In this document: in pieces, positions 34,170-41,042 of the stretch
Numbering within the stretch: position 1 is the stretch's first letter
Layout: every line of letters starts with the position of its first letter
Assembly: GCF_004103825.1 (NCBI RefSeq)
Contig: NZ_RYFI01000006.1
Location: 20,584 to 61,625, forward strand
DNA: 41,042 nucleotides
Reading direction: 5' to 3'
Source: Hansschlegelia zhihuaiae
GTDB taxonomy: Bacteria > Pseudomonadota > Alphaproteobacteria > Rhizobiales > Methylopilaceae
The notes under the pieces: generated by a model
What the model was told of the DNA's origin: nothing
The model's database searches: none
What the model saw: only the letters and a program-made list of their open reading frames with translations
Translations under genes and position numbers: made by a program

Positions 34170-34484
34170 ATGATCGTCCGCACCAAATGGCGCATGGCCG
34201 CCGCTCAGGTCACGCTCTGGCTCGTCGCAGGCGGGGCCGTGGCCTATTTCGGCCAGCAGGCCTATGTGGGCGACCATGGGCTGGTCGCGAGCCGCTCCAT
34301 GGAGACGGAGATCGCCCAGCTCGAATCGCGGCTCGCCGCCATCAAGGCCGAGCGCGCCGGCATCGAGCACCGCATCGACCTGCTGAGCGCCGAGCGACTG
34401 GATCCGGACCTGCTCGACGAGCAGGCGCGCTCCGATCTCGGCTGGGTCAGCCCGGCGGACCGGGTCCTCCTCCAGAGCGACTGA
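34170..34484 (+). CDS. ftsB: Septum formation initiator FtsB/DivIC
   Basis: A small division protein, 104 aa. One membrane span at residues about 10-28 (AQVTLWLVAGGAVAYFGQQAYVG) is followed by a coiled coil (METEIAQLESRLAAIKAERAGIEHRIDLL) and a short conserved tail (DLLDEQARSDLGWVSPADRVLL), the standard FtsB/DivIC layout. It lies 38 bases after the antiporter and 187 bases before pdhA. In many alphaproteobacteria an ftsB-like gene precedes pdhA, which supports the call. Confidence 0.9.
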   Translation: MIVRTKWRMAAAQVTLWLVAGGAVAYFGQQAYVGDHGLVASRSMETEIAQLESRLAAIKAERAGIEHRIDLLSAERLDPDLLDEQARSDLGWVSPADRVLLQSD

Positions 34485-34671
34485 GCCCTGCGGGCGCGCG
34501 GCGCCCGTCATGCGTCGGACGCGGCTTGAGCCGCGCTTCGACCTTCGTCTAGGCTTCTGGTCATCGCTCGTCCAAGCTCAAGCTCTCGAGTTCACGGCTT
34601 GGCGTCTCGCCTTCGGGTGGGCGCCGCGTTAGCTTGGGTGAAAAGAAGACGGGAAGCGATCAGGGGACGCC

Positions 34672-35766
34672 ATGGCCAGCACTGCCGCAAAGTCCGCGCT
34701 GTCTAACGCCGCGCCGAAATCATCCGGCCGCGCCGCCGGCAAACGCGCGAGCCCGTCGGGCGCGCGAAGCGGTTCGGGAGCGGCCAAGTCCGCGAATGGC
34801 GCGCTCGACTTCTCCAAGGAGCAGGAGCTCCACGCGCATCGCGAGATGCTGCTGATCCGCCGTTTCGAGGAGAAGGCCGGACAGCTCTACGGCATGGGGC
34901 TCATCGGCGGCTTCTGCCACCTCTATATCGGGCAGGAAGCCGTGGTGATCGGCATGCAGATGGCGCTCGAGCAGGGCGACCAGGTGATCACCGGCTACCG
35001 CGACCACGGCCACATGCTCGCCTGCGAGATGGACCCGAAAGGCGTGATGGCCGAGCTCACCGGGCGCCGCGGCGGCTATTCCAAGGGCAAGGGCGGCTCG
35101 ATGCACATGTTCAGCGTCGAGAAGAACTTCTATGGCGGCCACGGCATCGTCGGCGCCCAGGTCTCGCTCGGCACCGGCCTCGCCTTCGCCAACAAATACC
35201 GCAAGAACGGCAAGGTCGCGCTCGCCTATTTCGGCGACGGCGCCTCGAACCAGGGCCAGGTCTACGAGAGCTTCAACATGGCGAAGCTCTGGAAGCTGCC
35301 CGTGGTCTACGTCGTCGAGAACAACAAATACGGCATGGGGACGTCGCTCGAGCGCGCTTCGTCGACCACCAATCTCAGCCAGCGAGGCGCGAGCTTCGAC
35401 ATTCCGGGCGAACAGGTCGACGGCATGGACGTGCGCGCGGTCAAGGCCGCCGGCGACCGGGCCGTCAAGCACGCCCGCGAGGGCAAGGGGCCCTATATCC
35501 TCGAGATGATCACCTACCGCTATCGCGGCCACTCCATGTCGGACCCGGCGAAATACCGGTCCAAGGAGGAGGTCCAGAAGATGCGCGAGACCCACGACCC
35601 GATCGAGCAGGTGAGGAAACGCCTGATCGAGAAGGGTTGGGCGAGCGAGGACGAGCTCAAGGCGGCGGACAAGGACGTCCGCGACCTCGTCAACGCCGCC
35701 GCCGAATTCGCGACCAACGATCCGGAGCCCGATCCGTCGGAGCTGTGGACCGACATCCTGCGCTGA
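34672..35766 (+). CDS. pdhA: Pyruvate dehydrogenase E1 component, alpha subunit
   Basis: Thiamine-diphosphate-dependent alpha subunit of the E1 heterotetramer, which decarboxylates pyruvate. 364 aa. An Ala/Ser/Lys-rich N-terminal tail of about 45 residues precedes the conserved domain. Motifs: EEKAGQLYGMGLIGGFCHLYIGQEAV, GYRDHGHMLA, KGKGGSMHMFS, and the ThDP-binding GDGASNQGQVYESFNMAKLWKLPVVYVVENN. The C-terminal YRYRGHSMSDPAKYRSKEE contains the phosphorylation-loop region of the family. The ATG follows AGGGGA. First gene of the pdh operon. Confidence 0.97.
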   Translation: MASTAAKSALSNAAPKSSGRAAGKRASPSGARSGSGAAKSANGALDFSKEQELHAHREMLLIRRFEEKAGQLYGMGLIGGFCHLYIGQEAVVIGMQMALEQGDQVITGYRDHGHMLACEMDPKGVMAELTGRRGGYSKGKGGSMHMFSVEKNFYGGHGIVGAQVSLGTGLAFANKYRKNGKVALAYFGDGASNQGQVYESFNMAKLWKLPVVYVVENNKYGMGTSLERASSTTNLSQRGASFDIPGEQVDGMDVRAVKAAGDRAVKHAREGKGPYILEMITYRYRGHSMSDPAKYRSKEEVQKMRETHDPIEQVRKRLIEKGWASEDELKAADKDVRDLVNAAAEFATNDPEPDPSELWTDILR

Positions 35767-35831
35767 CTCGGAAATAAAGCGGACGCCGAAGGGCGCCGGG
35801 CAAGAAGACTGAACCAGAGGGACGTCCCCCC

Positions 35832-37256
35832 ATGCCGATCGAAGTCCTCATGCCGGCGCTTTCGCCGACCATGGAGGCGGGCAAGCTCGCCAAATGGCTC
35901 AAGAAGGAGGGCGACAGCGTCACGTCGGGCGACGTGATCGCCGAGATCGAGACCGACAAGGCGACCATGGAAGTCGAGGCGGTCGACGAGGGCACGCTCG
36001 GAAAGATCCTGGTCGAAGAGGGCGCTGACGACGTCAAGGTCAACACGCCGATCGCGCTCATCCTGGGCGACGGCGAGGACAAGTCCGCGCTGAGCAACGG
36101 CGCCGGAGAAAAGCCCGGCAAGGAGCCCGCGGCCAAGCCCGCCACGCCCGAAAAGGCGGCCAAGGACGACGTCGGCAAGCAGTCGCCGGCCGAGGCCAAG
36201 GCGACCGGCTCCGCCGCCGCCAATCCGCCCCAGCCGAAGGCGCTGCCGGAGCCGGACGTGCCGGAAGGCACGGAGATGGTGTCGCAGACGGTGCGCGAGG
36301 CGCTGCGCGACGCGATGGCCGAGGAGATGCGCGCCGACGACCGGGTGTTCCTGATGGGCGAGGAGGTCGCCGAATATCAGGGCGCCTATAAGGTGAGCCA
36401 GGGCCTGCTCGACGAGTTCGGCAAAGAGCGGGTGGTCGACACGCCGATCACCGAGCACGGGTTCGCAGGTGTGGGAGTAGGGGCTGCCCTTGCGGGTTTG
36501 AAACCGATCGTCGAGTTCATGACGTTCAATTTCGCCATGCAGGCGATCGACCAGATCATCAATTCGGCCGCCAAGACGCTCTACATGTCCGGCGGCCAGA
36601 TGGGCTGTTCGATCGTGTTCCGCGGGGCGAACGGCGCGGCGGCGCGCGTCGCGGCGCAGCACAGCCAGGACTACGCCTCCTGGTATTCGAACGTGCCGGG
36701 CCTGACCGTTATCGCGCCCTACACCGCGGCCGACGCCAAGGGGCTGCTGAAATCCGCGATCCGCGACGAGAACACGGTGATCTTCCTCGAGAACGAGATC
36801 CTCTACGGACAGTCGTTCCCGGTGCCGAAGCTCGACGACTACGTGGTTCCGATCGGCAAGGCCAAGATCGCGCGGCCGGGCGAGCATGTCACGATCGTCG
36901 CCTGGTCGATCGGCATGACCTACGCGCTCAAGGCCGCAGAGAAGCTCGCCGAGGAGGGCATTGAGGCCGAGGTCATCGACCTGCGCACGATCCGCCCGAT
37001 GGACACCGAGACGATCGTCGAGTCAGTCAAGAAGACCGGGCGGATCGTCACGGTCGAGGAGGGCTGGGCGCAGTCCGGCGTCGGCGCCGAGATCGCGGCG
37101 CGCGTCATGGAGCACGCCTTCGACTGGCTCGACGCGCCGGTGACGCGCGTCTCGGGCAAGGACGTGCCGATGCCCTACGCGGCCAATCTCGAGAAGCTCG
37201 CCCTGCCGAGCGTCGCCGAGGTGGTCGAGGCGGCCAAGGCGGTGTGCTACCGGTGA
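35832..37256 (+). CDS. pdhB: Pyruvate dehydrogenase E1 component, beta subunit, with N-terminal lipoyl domain
   Basis: Beta subunit of E1. 474 aa, longer than the E1-beta core because residues 1-80 form a lipoyl domain ([21 protein letters not shown] ... [17 protein letters not shown], lipoyl-lysine in DKA). An Ala/Pro/Lys linker (about 85-140) follows, then the E1-beta catalytic domain ([71 protein letters not shown]) and the transketolase C-terminal domain. The lipoyl-E1-beta fusion is the usual alphaproteobacterial form. It overlaps the next gene's GTG start by 4 bases. Confidence 0.97.
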   Translation: MPIEVLMPALSPTMEAGKLAKWLKKEGDSVTSGDVIAEIETDKATMEVEAVDEGTLGKILVEEGADDVKVNTPIALILGDGEDKSALSNGAGEKPGKEPAAKPATPEKAAKDDVGKQSPAEAKATGSAAANPPQPKALPEPDVPEGTEMVSQTVREALRDAMAEEMRADDRVFLMGEEVAEYQGAYKVSQGLLDEFGKERVVDTPITEHGFAGVGVGAALAGLKPIVEFMTFNFAMQAIDQIINSAAKTLYMSGGQMGCSIVFRGANGAAARVAAQHSQDYASWYSNVPGLTVIAPYTAADAKGLLKSAIRDENTVIFLENEILYGQSFPVPKLDDYVVPIGKAKIARPGEHVTIVAWSIGMTYALKAAEKLAEEGIEAEVIDLRTIRPMDTETIVESVKKTGRIVTVEEGWAQSGVGAEIAARVMEHAFDWLDAPVTRVSGKDVPMPYAANLEKLALPSVAEVVEAAKAVCYR

Positions 37257-37546
37257 CGAAGCCCGCCGAACTCGCCATCCCGTTCGCCGCGCACGAGGCG
37301 GACCAGGCGGCCGAGGTGCTGCGAGCCTGGATCGTCGACAACGGGCTGCACGTCTCGCTGCAGCGCGGCTTCGACGATCCGGCGGTTTGGGGCGTGCTGC
37401 TGACCGACGTCGCCCGGCACGTCTCCCGCATCTTCGACACCGAGGGCGTCTGTTCGCAGGACGCCGCACTCGCCGCCATAAAGTCGGCGCTCGACGCGGA
37501 ATGGGACGGCGCGACCGACGTCGGGACGACGAGCGCCATCCAGTAG
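37253..37546 (+). CDS. DUF5076-type small protein
   Basis: A 97-aa protein with the GTG start overlapping the pdhB stop (a GTG at 37244 is also in frame). The sequence [45 protein letters not shown] matches my recollection of the DUF5076 family, which is often found between pdhB and pdhC in alphaproteobacteria. No membrane span or known catalytic motif is visible. The tight overlap argues for co-expression with the pyruvate dehydrogenase complex; its role is unknown. Confidence 0.8.
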   Translation: MTKPAELAIPFAAHEADQAAEVLRAWIVDNGLHVSLQRGFDDPAVWGVLLTDVARHVSRIFDTEGVCSQDAALAAIKSALDAEWDGATDVGTTSAIQ

Positions 37547-37555
37547 GAGAGCTCC

Positions 37556-37723
37556 ATGATCGGCCGCATCATCAAGACCGTCGCGAATGAATTCCTCCGC
37601 CGCCGCCATGCGCAGACCGGGACCGGCCCCCGCCGCCTGCCGCCGACCTCGATGCGCGAGGCCCAGCACCGGGCGGCGCATCACGTGATCCGCAAGGTCC
37701 TCGAGCGTTTCATGAGGCGCTGA
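37556..37723 (+). CDS. Small basic protein, 55 aa
   Basis: A short frame with a good ribosome site (AGGAGAG, 4 bases before the ATG), 9 bases after the DUF5076 gene and 4 bases before the GTG of the next gene. The product begins MIGRIIKTVANEFLRRRHAQ and ends VIRKVLERFMRR, with many Arg/His and little acid, and helix-forming ends. I do not recognise it. The spacing and ribosome site favour a real gene in the pdh operon. Confidence 0.65.
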   Translation: MIGRIIKTVANEFLRRRHAQTGTGPRRLPPTSMREAQHRAAHHVIRKVLERFMRR

Positions 37724-37727
37724 CCGC

Positions 37728-38324
37728 GTGACCGCCGACCCGGCCATTCGAAAGGCGACCTACGCCGATCTCGAGGCGGTCCCGCCGCATCTCGTGGCGG
37801 AGATCATCGACGGCCGGCTGGAGACGCATCCGCGGCCGCGGCCCAGCCATGGCGGGGCGGCGAACGAACTCGGTTACGAACTCACCGGCCCTTATGGTCG
37901 CGGGCGAGGCGGGCCCGGAGGCTGGTTGTTTCTGCCCGAGCCGGAACTCCATCTTGGTCTCGATGTCGTGGTGCCCGATTTTGCAGGGTGGCGACGCGAG
38001 CGACTGCCTGCCGAACCTCAGACGACCTATATCGAAACGCCGCCCGACTGGGTTTGCGAGATTCTATCGCCATCGACAGAGCGGCTCGACCGTGGGTCGA
38101 AGCGCCGGATCTATGCGGAGGCCGGGGTCGGCTTTCTCTGGCTGCTTGATCCCTCGGCGCGCATTCTCGAAGCGTTTGCTTTGGCCGCGGGCCGATGGCT
38201 GCTCCAAGCGACGTTCGAAATGGGCGACGAGGTGCGCGTCGCGCCTTTCGACGCCGTCGGTTTTCCGATGGACGCGTTGTTTCCGTTCGACACGCCCTCC
38301 CAGAAGCCTTCCGAAGAGGCCTGA
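37728..38324 (+). CDS. Uma2-family (DUF820) putative endonuclease
   Basis: A 198-aa PD-(D/E)XK-fold protein of the Uma2 family, starting at GTG 37728. Family features are AEIIDGRLETHPRPRPSHGGAANELG, LDVVVPDFAGWRRERLP with the motif Asp, and DWVCEILSPSTERLDRGSKRRIYAEAGVGFLWLLDP, containing the Glu and Lys expected for the nuclease site. The family is abundant in cyanobacteria and scattered elsewhere, with nuclease activity predicted but little tested. Its place inside the pdh operon, 4 bases before the pdhC ATG, is unusual. The middle (about 37910-38230) looks slightly less GC-rich than its neighbours, consistent with transfer. Confidence 0.88.
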   Translation: MTADPAIRKATYADLEAVPPHLVAEIIDGRLETHPRPRPSHGGAANELGYELTGPYGRGRGGPGGWLFLPEPELHLGLDVVVPDFAGWRRERLPAEPQTTYIETPPDWVCEILSPSTERLDRGSKRRIYAEAGVGFLWLLDPSARILEAFALAAGRWLLQATFEMGDEVRVAPFDAVGFPMDALFPFDTPSQKPSEEA

Positions 38325-38328
38325 GACG

Positions 38329-39690
38329 ATGCCCACCAACATCCTGATGCCCGCGCTGTCGCCCACCATGGAGAAGGGCAACCTCGCAAAGTGGCTCGTG
38401 AAGGAAGGCGACGCGGTGAAGTCCGGCGACGTCATCGCAGAGATCGAGACCGACAAGGCCACGATGGAGGTCGAGGCAGTCGACGAGGGGACGGTCGGCA
38501 AGATCGTGGTGGCGGAAGGCACGTCCGACGTTCCCGTCAACGAGCTGATCGCGATCCTGCTGGAGGAGGGCGAGGACAAGTCCGCGCTCGACGCCGCGCC
38601 AAAGCCGTCGCCGAAGACCGCGCCTGAGCCGGCCAAGTCCGAAGCGCCGAAGACCGAGGCGTCCGCGCCGCGGCCGAGCGAGGCCAGGCACGACGAGGCG
38701 CCGAAATCGGAGCCCGCGCCGAAGCCCGCCGCGAACGGCCATGACAAGGGATCGCGCGTCTTTGCCTCGCCGCTCGCCCGCCGCCTCGCCAAGGAGGCCG
38801 GCATCGAAATCGGCGCCATCCAGGGCTCCGGTCCGCATGGCCGGGTGATCAAGGCCGACGTCGAGCAGGCAAAGGCCTCGGGCGGCGCCAAGCCCGCGCC
38901 GGCCGCGAAGGCTCCCGATGGAGCGCCTGCCGCCAAGGCGCCGCCTGCGCCGGCGGACGAGGCGACCAAGAAGCTGTTCCCCGAAGGCTCGTTCGAGGAA
39001 GTCCCGCATGACGGCATGCGCAAGACGATCGCGCGGCGCCTCACCGAGGCCCGCCAGACCGTCCCGCAGTTCTACGTCACGGTCGACTGCGAGATCGACG
39101 ACCTGCTGAAGCTCCGCGGAGAGATCAACGCCTCGGCGCCTGAGCAGGACGGCAAGCCTGCCTGGAAGGTCTCGGTCAACGACATGGTGATCAAGGCGCT
39201 CGGCGTCGCGCTCGCCCAGGTGCCGGACGCCAACGTGACCTGGACCGAGGGCGCGATGCTCCGCCACAAGCATGCGGACGTCGGCGTCGCGGTCGCGCTG
39301 CCCGGCAACGGCCTGATCACGCCGATCATAAGGGCCGTCGAGACCAAGACGCTGTCGGCGATCGCGAAGGAGATGAAGGACTTCGCCGCCCGAGCCAAGG
39401 ACCGGAAGCTGAAGCCCGAGGAGTATCAGGGCGGCACTACGGCGGTCTCGAACCTCGGCATGTTCGGCGTCAAGGACTTCACGGCGGTGATCAACCCGCC
39501 GCATTCGACGATCCTCGCGGTCGGCGGCGGCGAGAAGCGCGCGGTGGTGAAGGGCGGCGAGATCAAGATCGCGACCGTGATGAGCCTCACGCTCTCCTGC
39601 GACCACCGCGCCGTCGACGGCGCGCTCGGCGCCACGCTGATTTCGGTCGTGAAGCGTTTGATCGAGAAACCGATGGGGATGCTTGTATAA
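38329..39690 (+). CDS. pdhC: Pyruvate dehydrogenase E2, dihydrolipoamide acetyltransferase
   Basis: Core enzyme of the complex; moves the acetyl group from lipoyl to CoA. The start at 38329 gives 453 aa. Residues 1-78 form the lipoyl domain ([17 protein letters not shown] with the lipoylated Lys). An Ala/Pro/Lys linker (about 85-140) leads to the peripheral subunit-binding domain (FASPLARRLAKEAGIEIGAIQGSGPHGRV). A second linker (about 185-215) leads to the catalytic domain with the active-site SCDHRAVDGA near residue 425. The first 75 residues are close to those of PdhB. The E3 gene lpd, which usually follows, is not seen before the window end. Confidence 0.97.
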   Translation: MPTNILMPALSPTMEKGNLAKWLVKEGDAVKSGDVIAEIETDKATMEVEAVDEGTVGKIVVAEGTSDVPVNELIAILLEEGEDKSALDAAPKPSPKTAPEPAKSEAPKTEASAPRPSEARHDEAPKSEPAPKPAANGHDKGSRVFASPLARRLAKEAGIEIGAIQGSGPHGRVIKADVEQAKASGGAKPAPAAKAPDGAPAAKAPPAPADEATKKLFPEGSFEEVPHDGMRKTIARRLTEARQTVPQFYVTVDCEIDDLLKLRGEINASAPEQDGKPAWKVSVNDMVIKALGVALAQVPDANVTWTEGAMLRHKHADVGVAVALPGNGLITPIIRAVETKTLSAIAKEMKDFAARAKDRKLKPEEYQGGTTAVSNLGMFGVKDFTAVINPPHSTILAVGGGEKRAVVKGGEIKIATVMSLTLSCDHRAVDGALGATLISVVKRLIEKPMGMLV

Positions 39691-39718
39691 TATTGTTTGT
39701 TCTTGATATACATGTGAC

Positions 39719-40105
39719 ATGATGCGAAAAATTGCCGCTGTATTGTTACTTGTTGCCGTACTGGTGGCTGGATACAGCGCTTCAGACGGTGGTTTTCGGC
39801 TTGACTTAGAAACGGAGTTTGGATTTCTCGCGCTTTGGTTGATTATGTTTGCACCACTTTGTATTTGCTTTGCACTTCTGATAGTGGCGATCGTCGATAA
39901 TTTGTTAGTAAGGCTGCTCATAACGTCGATATTTTGCTTTTTGTTCTATAGTGTATTGTATCGTCTCGATAAGACGGGCAATGTCATGGAAATAATGACT
40001 CCCATGTTGGCGGTGGGTTTGTTTCAATTTGTTTGGCCTACGTCGCCACGTAATAATAACATGCAGTTGCGAGGTGACGCGCCAAGCGACGAGGAGGCAG
40101 GCTGA
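39719..40105 (+). CDS. Small AT-rich membrane protein, unknown
   Basis: A 128-aa protein from ATG 39719 (a second ATG follows at 39722). Three or four hydrophobic stretches: residues 4-19 (IAAVLLLVAVLVAGYS), 35-62, 66-78, and a weaker one near 92-104. The C-terminal tail is polar. The DNA here (about 39691-40060) is conspicuously AT-rich, with codons such as TTA, ATA and TTT that are rare in the neighbours, which points to recent transfer. Its stop overlaps the ATG of the tautomerase gene by 1 base. The family is not recognised. Confidence 0.65.
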   Translation: MMRKIAAVLLLVAVLVAGYSASDGGFRLDLETEFGFLALWLIMFAPLCICFALLIVAIVDNLLVRLLITSIFCFLFYSVLYRLDKTGNVMEIMTPMLAVGLFQFVWPTSPRNNNMQLRGDAPSDEEAG

Positions 40106-40485
40106 TGCCCCTCGTCCGCATCTCGCTCCTGAAAGGCCGCAACGAGGCCCACAAGCACGCCATGTGCGAGGCCGCCTATGAGGCGCTGCGCGAGGCCTTC
40201 GGCATTCCCGAGAACGACAAGTTCGTCGTGCTGCACGAGCACGACCGGGCGGGCTTCGTCTACGCCGCGAGCTATCTCGACGTGGCCCATGACGACGACC
40301 TCGTGATCGTCCAGATCACCGCCAATGAAGGCCGCACGCTCGACCAGAAGAAGGCGCTCTACAAGGCGATCGTCGGGCGTTTCGAGAAGGCCGCCGGCGT
40401 GAAGCCCAACAACGTCCTGATCAACCTCGTCGAGGTGAAGAAGGAGAACTGGTCCTTCGGCGACGGCGTGGCGCAATATGCGTGA
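40105..40485 (+). CDS. Tautomerase-superfamily protein
   Basis: A 126-aa protein with Pro directly after Met (MPLVRISLLKGR), so Pro becomes the catalytic N-terminus after Met removal, as in the 4-oxalocrotonate tautomerase superfamily. The length is about twice that of 4-OT and fits the malonate semialdehyde decarboxylase-like or two-domain group. Asp38 (37 in the mature protein) in PENDKF matches the position of a catalytic Asp in MSAD; I cannot confirm the arginines. The substrate is unknown. The ATG overlaps the upstream stop by one base, and the GC content returns to normal here. Confidence 0.85.
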   Translation: MPLVRISLLKGRNEAHKHAMCEAAYEALREAFGIPENDKFVVLHEHDRAGFVYAASYLDVAHDDDLVIVQITANEGRTLDQKKALYKAIVGRFEKAAGVKPNNVLINLVEVKKENWSFGDGVAQYA

Positions 40486-40503
40486 CGCGACCGGCTCGCG
40501 CTC

Positions 40504-41042
40504 ATGAAAGCCTATCTCGCCGGGCCGGACGTATTCCGCGCGGACGCCGCGGCGATCGGGGCGCGCAAGAAGGCGGCGTGCCGGGCCTACGGGATCGAGC
40601 CGCTCTATCCGTTCGACCAGGCGCTCGAAGGGTTCGCTCCCGGCGCGGTCTCTCCTGCAATCTTCGCCGGAAATATCGCGATGATGCGCGCGGCCGACGT
40701 CGTGATCGCCAACCTCACCCCATTCCGCAGCCCGAGCGCCGATCCCGGGACCGCCTTCGAACTCGGTTTCATGTTCGCGCTCGGCAAGCCGGTGTTCGGC
40801 TACTCCGAGCACGCGCTCCCGCTGTTCGAGCGCATGACGGACGGCGTCGGCAGGGAGGCGCTGGTCGTTCTCGCCGATGGCCGGTCGCTTCATTTTGACG
40901 GGCTCGTGGTCGAGGATTTCGACCTCCACGACAATCTGATGCTGATCGAGGCAATCATGGCCTCCGGCGGCTCGCTCCACACGGCGGCCGACGCCGCCGA
41001 TCCATTCGAGGCCTGCCTCGCCGCGGCCTCCCGGCTCCCCGG
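40504..41042 (+). CDS. Nucleoside 2-deoxyribosyltransferase (3' partial)
   Basis: The frame is open from ATG 40504 to the end of the window (179 codons seen). It starts MKAYLAGPDVF, then has ARKKAACRAYGIEPLYPFD, MMRAADVVIANLTPFR and DPGTAFELGFMFALGKPVFGY. These are the typical motifs of the nucleoside 2-deoxyribosyltransferase family, with the nucleophilic Glu in AFELGF and the substrate-binding Asp in DPGT. It exchanges or hydrolyses the base of deoxynucleosides or their phosphates; the precise substrate is unknown. It lies 18 bases after the tautomerase gene. Confidence 0.9.
   Translation, partial: MKAYLAGPDVFRADAAAIGARKKAACRAYGIEPLYPFDQALEGFAPGAVSPAIFAGNIAMMRAADVVIANLTPFRSPSADPGTAFELGFMFALGKPVFGYSEHALPLFERMTDGVGREALVVLADGRSLHFDGLVVEDFDLHDNLMLIEAIMASGGSLHTAADAADPFEACLAAASRLP

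Noticed and set aside
34485-34671. Possible terminator or promoter between ftsB and pdhA
   Set aside because: A GGGCGC/GCGCCC hairpin is present just after ftsB but without a T-run, and no convincing -35/-10 pair was found, so I did not annotate it.
37882-39921. 679-codon frame on - opposite pdhC and the Uma2 gene
   Set aside because: Shadow of pdhC; Gly/Arg/Leu-rich with no motif or ribosome site.
1-41042. CRISPR arrays, tRNA or rRNA genes, prophage, biosynthetic gene cluster
   Set aside because: No regularly spaced direct repeats, no cloverleaf with a T-arm consensus, no rRNA core sequences, and no phage structural or synthase genes were seen.

Overview
The window is high-GC, densely packed chromosomal DNA of an alphaproteobacterium, most likely order Hyphomicrobiales (Rhizobiales). 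The basis is the aerobic (CobN-type) cobalamin operon with CbtAB cobalt uptake, a Rhizobiales-type porin, the order smpB ... rpoZ-rsh-pdxJ-acpS ... lepB-rnc-era, and a pdh operon with a lipoyl domain fused to E1-beta. I do not assign a genus.

Layout. (1) 1-9530: cobalamin synthesis. The end of cbiB/cobD on + meets a tightly coupled minus-strand operon cbtB-cbtA-cobU(cobP)-cobW-cobN-cobO-cobQ, headed by a canonical cobalamin riboswitch. (2) 9579-11292: a 3-TM protein and a class III aminotransferase. (3) 11768-14672: two outer-membrane porins, the first with a strong terminator, then a convergent lytic transglycosylase (14809-16938). (4) 17207-26471: dapA, smpB, an unknown secreted protein, a family-5 uracil-DNA glycosylase, a NYN/LabA protein, rpoZ, rsh, pdxJ, acpS and a metallo-beta-lactamase-fold hydrolase. 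(5) 26676-28818: a complete IS1595-family element with 20/23 matching terminal repeats, an AT-rich 8-bp duplication and passenger ORFs of lower GC. (6) 28819-29760: a repeat-rich gene-free stretch, then lepB-rnc-era, a CPA1 K+/H+ antiporter and ftsB/divIC. (7) 34672-41042: pdhA-pdhB-pdhC with extra small genes between and after them (DUF5076, a 55-aa basic peptide, Uma2, an AT-rich membrane protein, a tautomerase, and a nucleoside 2-deoxyribosyltransferase cut by the window end).

The most unusual structure is a set of dispersed palindromic repeats in at least three sequence families. Several lie between genes, but two are read in frame inside cobN and one forms the C-terminal tail of CobW, which resembles the way Rickettsia palindromic elements enter genes. 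Other points are the passenger module in the IS1595 element, the apparent splitting of pdxJ-acpS from lepB-rnc-era, and accessory genes inserted in the pdh operon. I found no CRISPR array, rRNA or tRNA, and no clearly new defence or biosynthetic system.
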